Notes under the pieces: generated by a model
Database searches by the model: none
What the model was told of the DNA's origin: nothing
The model's input: only the letters and a program-made list of their open reading frames with translations
NCBI GenBank assembly: GCA_029959195.1
Contig: CP114123.1
Span: 744,001-808,000 of the forward strand
Length of the DNA stretch: 64,000 nucleotides
Source: Dictyophora rubrovolvata
Lineage: Eukaryota; Basidiomycota; Agaricomycetes; Phallales; Phallaceae
Direction: 5' to 3'
Translations under genes and position numbers: made by a program
In this document: piece after piece, positions 56,974 to 64,000 of the stretch
Position numbering within the stretch: the first letter of the stretch is position 1
How the letters are laid out: each line of letters opens with the position of its first letter

Positions 56974-58670
56974 CTAACACAGAGGACCGACATAGTCAGT
57001 TCGGCTTGGTAAAAATGGGGATTGCAATGTAGGTTCGGGTTTGAGCAGTGAAGAAGGTTGTGGTATAGATGCTGATGTCACTGGCATTTGAGACATTTCA
57101 TATTCTTGAGGACGTTTGGTCGCAGGATGGGAAGCCTCTGTCGATGCGACGTACTCCGAGGTTTGGAAGTGTAGGTACATATCCGATGGTCTCAAGTCAG
57201 ATAGCTGTTCATCTCCTTGAAGGACTTTTCGAATGCTAAGCATCATCCTTGTGCCCACGCTCGAAATTATGGCGCATAAGAATCTATAAATACGTAATGA
57301 GCACGATGTGGATCATTATATAGCGAACAAGCAAGCTAACGGACTGCGCAGGTAAAATGACACCATTGAGCTATTGTTTCTCTTAAGTAGCTTGGAGATT
57401 ATATCGCATGTATAGTACTTACAGGTGTTAATGCCGTAACGGACATGAAGGCCATTACAGTTCCCACAAGCAAAAAGTACAGCATACCCGTCTTGTGCAA
57501 ATGTGTTGCCAATGGCGTGTCCCTCCCCGAGAAACCGGCTCTAGAATGAATAGCAGCTTTCGCGATCGTGAAAGAGACTATGATAACTGTAAAAAGGAAA
57601 AGTTGGAAGATTGAGCACAGAAACAATAGCGCATACCTTCGAAGACAAGCGAAGTAACGAATGTCAACCAAAAGTAACCTTCTGGACCTGAAACAGCGCA
57701 TCCAGTTCCGCCGGGGAGTCGTGAGTGAGGAGGAACGGACGAAATGATGAATCGCTAGTAGTATGCATCAGGATCAGTGCAAACAGCAATAAGGACGCGT
57801 TTTTACGCCAGTCACAATTCCCAACATTGTCGTTGAAAAGGCGACATTTCCGATGAATACTGCGAGCAAAACTGCCAGTACTCTGCTATCTCGATTCCAC
57901 ATGGCGTAAACCCGTAAAACCAACCATACTAGACTCACGTTATTACTTATGTTATGATCGCGTCAAAAGAAAACGAACCGTCAAGGATGAACTTCGTCAA
58001 CATGCCGCCGACACTGCTCCAACGCGTCCCAAACACGCAGCTATGTAGGAGAACAACTAAATCGTACTCTAAAGCAGCTTGAATTGAAGCATTACAACAT
58101 ACAACTAAAAGAGAGATGAAAAACCAAGCAAATCGCAAGTGAAATTTACTTACTGAACGCGAAGGATTTGGTAATAAGAGTACTGAAATTCCCGGGGTTA
58201 AACTTCTTTTTGTAAAAAAGCATGAAAAAACGTGCTTAGAGTATTGATAACGAGAACGGTAAAAGAGTAATAACGATTCTGCATATAAATTAACCTTCAA
58301 GTTTAATCAAAGAAGACTCAATAATCTCTTACGGATAAATAGAGAATTTTTGGCAAGCTAAATAGGGACCCTTGGTATATATATCTCACCTAGAACTATC
58401 GTTAATACACTATGGTCGTCAGGTCTATATGGACGTACTTCATCATCAAACGTTAGGACTACCTCATGAGGTAAGAGTGTGGCTTCTGGTGTATGTAAAA
58501 TGACACTCAACGAATATCGTAACCAAAGAAAGTAAGAGATGCGGCTATAAATAACCCATAAAAATGTATTAGCGAATTTAAGAGGTTCTCTCCTTACCTC
58601 CCAGGTAATGCGAGTGTAGCAACAACGTTAAGAATGAAGCCGCACTGCTGAAGGGAGAGTTGTTGAACAT
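56974..58670 (-). CDS. DUF6533-type serpentine membrane protein, gene 4
   Basis: Starts MFNNSPFSSAASFLTLLLHS at 58670; exons join to give HYLGAASLTFFGYDILLTFD, then DEVRYIYQGSLFSLPKILYL and NRYYSFTVLVINTL, the DUF6533 domain. Later: FTVIIVSFTIAKAAIHSRAG, FSGRDTPLATHLHKTGMLYF, TVMAFMSVTALTP, and the last segment GTRMMLSIRKVLQGDEQLS. The tail to 56974 is polar. Residue-by-residue order matches gene 3 (SHYLGAASLTFF / RDTPL / MAFMS-TALTP / MM-SIRKVL), so the two are tandem paralogues. The intron positions that I could place are also shared. Confidence 0.72.
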
Positions 58671-61417
58671 CCTGCACCTCAGAAGAGCGGAGTGTCGCAG
58701 TACGCATAAGCAACCAGTGTTTCAATGCTCGTTATTAGTGCGTTAAAGCCTGGGAAGATAAGTCGCTCGCTTGGTCAATCGAAATTCGGCTGCATGCCAA
58801 GTTTGGCAGCCTGGCTTCTCAAGATCTCAATACTCGCGTAATTTTATATGCATCTTCCGGGGCGTAATACGTATGTCATAAAAATCACCTTTCCAGAGAA
58901 ACGTCAGCTGTTTAGAGAACACCATGCAAGTTGGCACGTTCACCTTTTGGCACCTTATGAGCATGGTATAAAGACCACATCTCTGTCTTCGCGGTTTAAA
59001 GTTCCAGCCACATCTAGACACGGAGCTTGAAGCAAATGGCTCTCGAGTTCGGAAGATACCGAAACCTCGGCACATGCACATTTTAGTACGTGTACCGCCC
59101 TGCATTGTTTTGAATAAAATGTCGCATGCTCTTCTTGCCTGAGGATCATGTCTTCTAATAATTTTCCGAATTAGCCGTGACAAACGCCGGACAGATCTGG
59201 CGAAAGCAAGGTAACTGCGAGGTTTCAGGGCAACATAAGACGTATGTATATTGCTCAAATCGGAAGAAATTGCGGAAGAAAACTGTTAATTTGCTCTATA
59301 AGCAATTCCCCGAAGTGCTTCGTGTTTACGCTTCTCCCTGTATGGAAATCAACAGTTGACTATTTAAGAATGCATGTACCTCTTTCTAGCCGAAATTGGT
59401 AGCAAGTTCTATAACGGCCGAGAATTATGGTAAGGACGGACAGGGTGGATGATGATATCAAAGCCCTACAGGAATTTCAAATGACCCGCTTGGACTTCCA
59501 ATATTTAGTAATTCGGGGGTAGCTGTGCAATGAATGCAATATACCTTGCGCTGGCCATTTGATTGCCATCTCGAGAAAATTGTCTGAACTTAATTGGTAG
59601 CGCTCGTCCGATAGTCGCCATTCATATAAGAAGCAATTTTTTCTTTCTCCTAAGATCTCGGAATGTTGCTTGTTTAAGGTTTGGTTTCAAAATACTATAT
59701 AATAGGTACATAGTGAATATCGCAAGGGGTAACATTGAAAGAACAAGTACCATGGATAGCCATAAAGGAGTCATGTGCATTTCATTTCACAAAACAAGCA
59801 GTCAATCCCCCTGACCAGTATGCTTGGGTATACAATCGTACTCATCAGCGTTGAATTTTAAACATCAGCCGGACGATCCCAAATGGCGCTGTGTCAGGCC
59901 GACTGAGAATTTGCATTTCGGAAACTGGGAGTCATTTCTTCTCGCGTTCGACGGTGATTAAACCCACAGACAGATCCAGCTGCTAGATGCCGGAGCATTC
60001 CGTAAATGGATGATGGCGCAAGGATACACCAATGACGAGTTCCTAGTTAACTGGTCCGATGCGACGATGAAATCTGAGATTTGATCTCGGCAATTGGAGA
60101 GGACACCGGCCACCATCGCCTAAGAAAATAGTACAAAAATAGTATTAAATAACATCAAATTACAAAGGGCTCTGCCCAATCATAAAGCGTGATGACTGAT
60201 GAAGCCCCATTGAAACTTCGTACTTAGGAATGAGTAATATACTGGGCAATAAAAAAGGCTTCCTGACATGAGGAAACAATTGTGAATATAAGAGTAAAAA
60301 AAGCAGCAAAGGTAAGGATAGACAGAGGAGCATTAGCCGGACAAGGAAGAAAAGATTGAAAAAATGTAAGGCAGAGGGGGAGTTGAACTGATGACACAAT
60401 ATCTCCGTGGGATATGCTGTACTGTTCAGACACAACATACTTTATACACTTATTCCTATCAACTGTATTATAATGCACTCATGCTGTTGGAACATTGAAG
60501 GCCCCATGATATATTCCATTCGTATTTTCCTGTTCTCAACCTCAGAAAACAAATCAATATATTAGTTACTTTTTTCGAAATGATGTCTAGCTAGCGCTTT
60601 CACAATCTGTGGCAGCATGAAATGTTTGCACAGTCTTATGGCTTTCTCGTAGAGCACAGACCTGTTCAGTGGATAATCTTAATCATGACTCATCGACGTC
60701 GTAGGGCTTTGCATCGCGGGTTCGTCTCCCTGTTATGTGACTTTTCTGTGACTTTTCAGTCACATTACTTTTTTTTTCAGCTAAAAAACCATCGTTATCG
60801 AGGGGATCCTATTGGTTTATGATGCTTTAGTTCTCCCACTCAATTATTTGTTACCTTTTCTAAGTTCAGATTTGTATATTTAGAACGTCGCCTATTTACA
60901 ACAATTTTTTAGGTTACTGGGGTCCTCCATCCCAAACAGGCAATCGATCTCATTTCACTAAGCGGGATCGGACCAATCGACTGAACACTGACCAATGACA
61001 GTTTTCATGCTTTGTAAGAAGACCTTCTCACACCGCTTAATTTTAGATGTTCCTAGTATGCTATGGAAAGAGGGGTACAAACTGTGTAAGCGAAATTATA
61101 TTTGGATGTAGGCTAAGTCCAGACTTACTTTAACTTCAGCTCGGGCTATGTATAGTCCTTGGGGCGCGTAATTGATCCAATAGCGGGAGAAGCTTGAATT
61201 TGAAACTCGCGGTGGTCTTAAGTTCGAAGATTCGGCTACCAGAACTGTGTGCTACAGACATCAAACCTTGTGTTCGCTTCGACAAAACTCACGTGAAAAA
61301 AAGGTTTTCAGTCAAATATTGTATATGATTGCTGAAGCACTTAGGGAAGTACAAAAAAAATGGTAGAACATAAGAGGCTCCATCCAGTTTAGTATGTACC
61401 TTGATTATTGCGAATTG
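58671..61417. other. 2.7 kb with no gene recognised
   Basis: Short frames only. Around 59850-60080 the plus strand reads like a fragment of protein (KWRCVRPTENLHFGNWESFL; DAGAFRKWMMAQGYTNDEFL) without a complete frame; possibly a gene relic. Confidence 0.4.
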
Positions 61418-64000
61418 TTATTGTAGTTGTCTCACAACTTCTACGGGAATCAGTTCCGATGGCGTGGATTCCACTACCTAAAAATTGTTTGGACATCAGC
61501 ACTACAAGGTAATAGTCAAACGAATACACTGACTTTTCGGATAAAATCTTCACCCCCTATATCCCAAGCTCTCTCAACAACAGGCAGTACACAACTTCGG
61601 ATCAGCTTTGTCACAAGTTCCCCAATGCCAAACCTTTCCCCACTGTATTTTCTCCATTTAAGCAAGTTAATAAGTAATTTTATCCTGCGTACGAGGAAAC
61701 GACGTCGTGCTGGATCGGCCTGAGGATCAAAAGGTGCTCCCATGCTATTTCTCGGGCTCAAGGATATCGCCAACTGGTTGGCTGTCACAGTTAGGCTGTC
61801 CTGGAAAACCGTACATACGGATTTCAAAAACATCTGACATATTATCAATTATCAATCAGCAAATCACGCTTGAAAAAATTGAAGGACCTTACTTGAAAGC
61901 GCGCTCCATTTTCTTCAACAGAAACTTCAATCTGCTCGGCAATGTCAATTACACGACGGGTATGCAAAGCGGAATAAGGGTCAAAAGCCCCGCCTTGAAT
62001 AATTTTGCACAATCGTGGTATAACTGCTTGCGAAATCATAGATGACACCATATCCCCCCCAGGTCCAATCTCTGGTTCTACATCTCCCTCCTCCATTTGA
62101 GATCCATTTGGAGGTCTAGAATACTGATGCAACGCCAGGGCCCAGTCAAACGACTCTAAAGTCTTTGATGAGTCCTAATAATGAATTAATTATTTGTAGC
62201 AAGATCTGGCGATTTTTTTTGCCGCGCACTCACAGCAATTGGGTCCCAAGCAACCATTTCTAAGCGACTCCAAAACTCCCATGCCGCCACAAGACCAAGT
62301 CCTCCCCAAGCTCCAACATAACTATCTTCATACTCCCGTCTCCATTCCCCAAACCATTTAGCCAATCCAAGTTGAGGATCACGAAATTCCTCCGCCCGAA
62401 CATCTGAAAGCACGCCTTCCCGCCGTTGTTTGAGCTTGTCAATCGCTAATTGGAAATCATTGGCGTCAGAAGGAGACAATGACCCATCGGTCGAATAGCC
62501 GTCATCATCATTTTGAGAATCAGACGACACTGACTGACTGCGATTCTTTCGCAGTAATCTACGGTTCAAGCGACTAGTCCGGCGTGAAACACGAATCGAC
62601 CGATCCGCCGAATTCGAAGATGAAATAACTCGGCCAAATTCATCCATCTTTTCGGGCTGTGGGGATGGCGGCGGAACTCCAAGAAATAACGCGATATCAT
62701 CTTCATCGTCAAGACGTCTCCGTTTGGAAATCATGTCATGCCGTTCGGTTAATAATGATATATGCTCATCTTCCAGCTTCTCGAGCAGGGGATACTGAAG
62801 TAAATTAAGATCTACAGAAATCCACGCCACGGAATAAACTAATACCGCGTACCTTTTCATCCAAGAAGACCGCTATATTCTCAACCCATTCACGGAATGC
62901 AGTAAACCATCCCCTCTTCCGTTCAGCTTTTTCAATTAATTGTCTCATTTGGACCTCCTTTTGTTCTAATGAAGAACGTTCGTCCGCCAGGGACGACAGA
63001 GCAGTGGTATGTAACGAATGAGAGGATGTTAATGCTGTCAGAGATCCTGCGACGCGCCCAAGAGCCTGAGAAAGAGTAGGAATCGGCGTCGCGGCAGGTA
63101 CTGAAACGTTTGATCTGAGTAGGTTCATGCTAATCAAAAAGTAACTATAACTAACTCGGCGCAGGCTTATATGTCAGCTTAGCCTAGTGCGTTTGAAAGT
63201 GAAGGGAATGTTCTGAAACACAAACAACGAACATACAGGTGGTTTTTCCTTTGTATCCTCAATAGGAGCTGCTCTTCGAATCTGAGAGAGTTCCCATTCC
63301 CTCGTTTCTTCATCCTCTTCCTCCTCCCTGGCGGGGCGCCTTCAGAAATAAACCACAAATAAGAAACGTCGACTCACGCGTCTTCAATCATTTCAACCAT
63401 ACCCAATCGTCGCTTGCGTGCTTCTTCCTTTCGGGCCTTCTTTCCTAAGGCTATCCTTTCCTGAGCTTGTGTGTATTCCGCCAATTCTGTCTCTCAAAGT
63501 CAAGACACCATCCTATGGCGCTACAAAAAAAGGTGAAAACTACCTTCCTCGCCTTCGCCTAATTCATCTTCTTCACGGACGAGTCGACTTTCGGGATGTG
63601 GTCCCTGTGCCCAATCATCTGCTTTCGTCACCGATAGAGATATATATTCCGCGCTGGAATCTGTTCCACGAAGTCGGGTACGTTTCTCCTTTGCAGCTGT
63701 TATAGCCGAAGACGATGGAATAAGAGTCCCTGAGATTTAGATTTAGAATAGCAACAGAGGCAATAAAACACAACGCGGTGAGAATGACGCACCGGAGGCA
63801 ACTTCCGACAAATTTTCCACGACGGCACCCTCGACGTCGAAAACTTCAGACACGTCGAGAGAGCTACCAAAGGAAATATCGGCTCCTGCATTGTCCAATG
63901 TGTTCTTGTTCGCTGGTGTAGATGGTGTGCTGGCTTTCAATTCTTCAAGATAAGCTTTGGTATAGCTTGGGCTGTTTGTTTGTGCGGATATTGTTGCTTG
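61418..64000 (-). CDS. GCFC-domain protein (PAXBP1/GC-rich-sequence-factor-like), partial
   Basis: The right window edge cuts the 5' part. The first visible stretch is YTKAYLEELKASTPSTP (the family's conserved YTKEYL-type motif), followed by an acidic region, an EFAEYTQAQERIALGKKARK helix, GMVEMIEDA and EEEEDEETREWELSQIRRA. The central part has a long helix near 62.9-63.1 kb (SLADERSSLEQKEVQMRQL). The GCFC domain is at 61.5-62.4 kb: DPQLGLAKWFGEWRREYEDS, GAWGGLGLVAAWEFWSRLEM, VAWDPIAV, SMISQAVIPRLCKIIQGGAF followed by DPYS, RRFLVRRIKLLINLLKWRKY. The last exon 61418-61477 ends VVRQLQ. In fungi and plants such proteins act in spliceosome disassembly or transcription; which applies here is not known. 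Confidence 0.85.

Noticed and set aside
58827-59258. 143-codon minus-strand frame
   Set aside because: Arg/Cys-rich with no recognisable motif and overlapped by equally long frames on the other strand; probably chance.
60650-60750. Second tRNA-like word (gcgggttcgtctccc)
   Set aside because: No A box upstream and no cloverleaf could be drawn.
1-64000. CRISPR arrays, bacterial operons, rRNA genes, Polinton-type capsid genes
   Set aside because: No regularly spaced direct repeats with unique spacers, no rRNA-like blocks and no capsid or integrase signatures were seen; intron-rich genes show a eukaryotic nuclear origin.

Overview
The window is nuclear DNA of a filamentous basidiomycete, most likely an agaricomycete. 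Almost every gene is cut by short GT-AG introns of about 45-100 bases. The recognisable proteins include families typical of that class: a Plavaka-type transposase, DUF6533 seven-helix proteins, FMOs fused to an NTF2-like domain, and an agaric-type kinase fold. Genes lie on both strands. Conserved housekeeping genes alternate with repeat-rich accessory stretches. All gene models were assembled by eye from reading frames, splice sites and phase agreement; no search was run.

Layout. 0-2 kb: tail of an HNH-nuclease-like gene, then repeats. 2-15 kb is mostly a conserved block: TFIIF beta, a decayed GMC oxidoreductase, a kinase-fold gene lacking the catalytic Asp, a 975-residue Cep57/Ppc89-like centrosome protein, sterol C-14 reductase (ERG24) and ORC2. 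15.1-17.2 kb holds FMO copy A. 17.7-25.7 kb is an 8.0 kb Plavaka-type DNA transposon with matching terminal inverted repeats and four genes whose frames all look open: a Cys-rich protein, a coiled-coil protein, a 648-residue companion protein and a 941-residue transposase. 25.7-36 kb is a repeat mosaic with one unrecognised multi-exon gene, a broken Gypsy-like LTR fossil, and FMO copy B, a full second copy of the FMO gene.

36-64 kb: four DUF6533-type serpentine membrane protein genes (36.2, 43.3, 53.3 and 57.0 kb) are interspersed with other genes. These are an atypical C2H2-like protein, a small single-pass membrane protein with two PPxY motifs, a DCAF4-like WD40 gene with a doubtful exon structure, mitochondrial ribosomal protein bL35m, the E4 ubiquitin factor UFD2, and RNase P/MRP subunit POP3. 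The right edge cuts into a GCFC-domain (PAXBP1-like) gene.

Functional themes. Transcription (TFIIF beta), replication (ORC2), spindle/centrosome (Cep57-like), ergosterol synthesis (ERG24), ubiquitin chain elongation (UFD2, and perhaps the DCAF4-like and PPxY proteins) and RNA processing (POP3, GCFC) form the stable core. Two tight divergent promoters (Cep57-like/ERG24, 173 bases; UFD2/POP3, 99 bases) suggest shared regulation. The accessory part shows duplication (FMO, DUF6533 genes), gene decay (GMC, DCAF4-like) and transposition.
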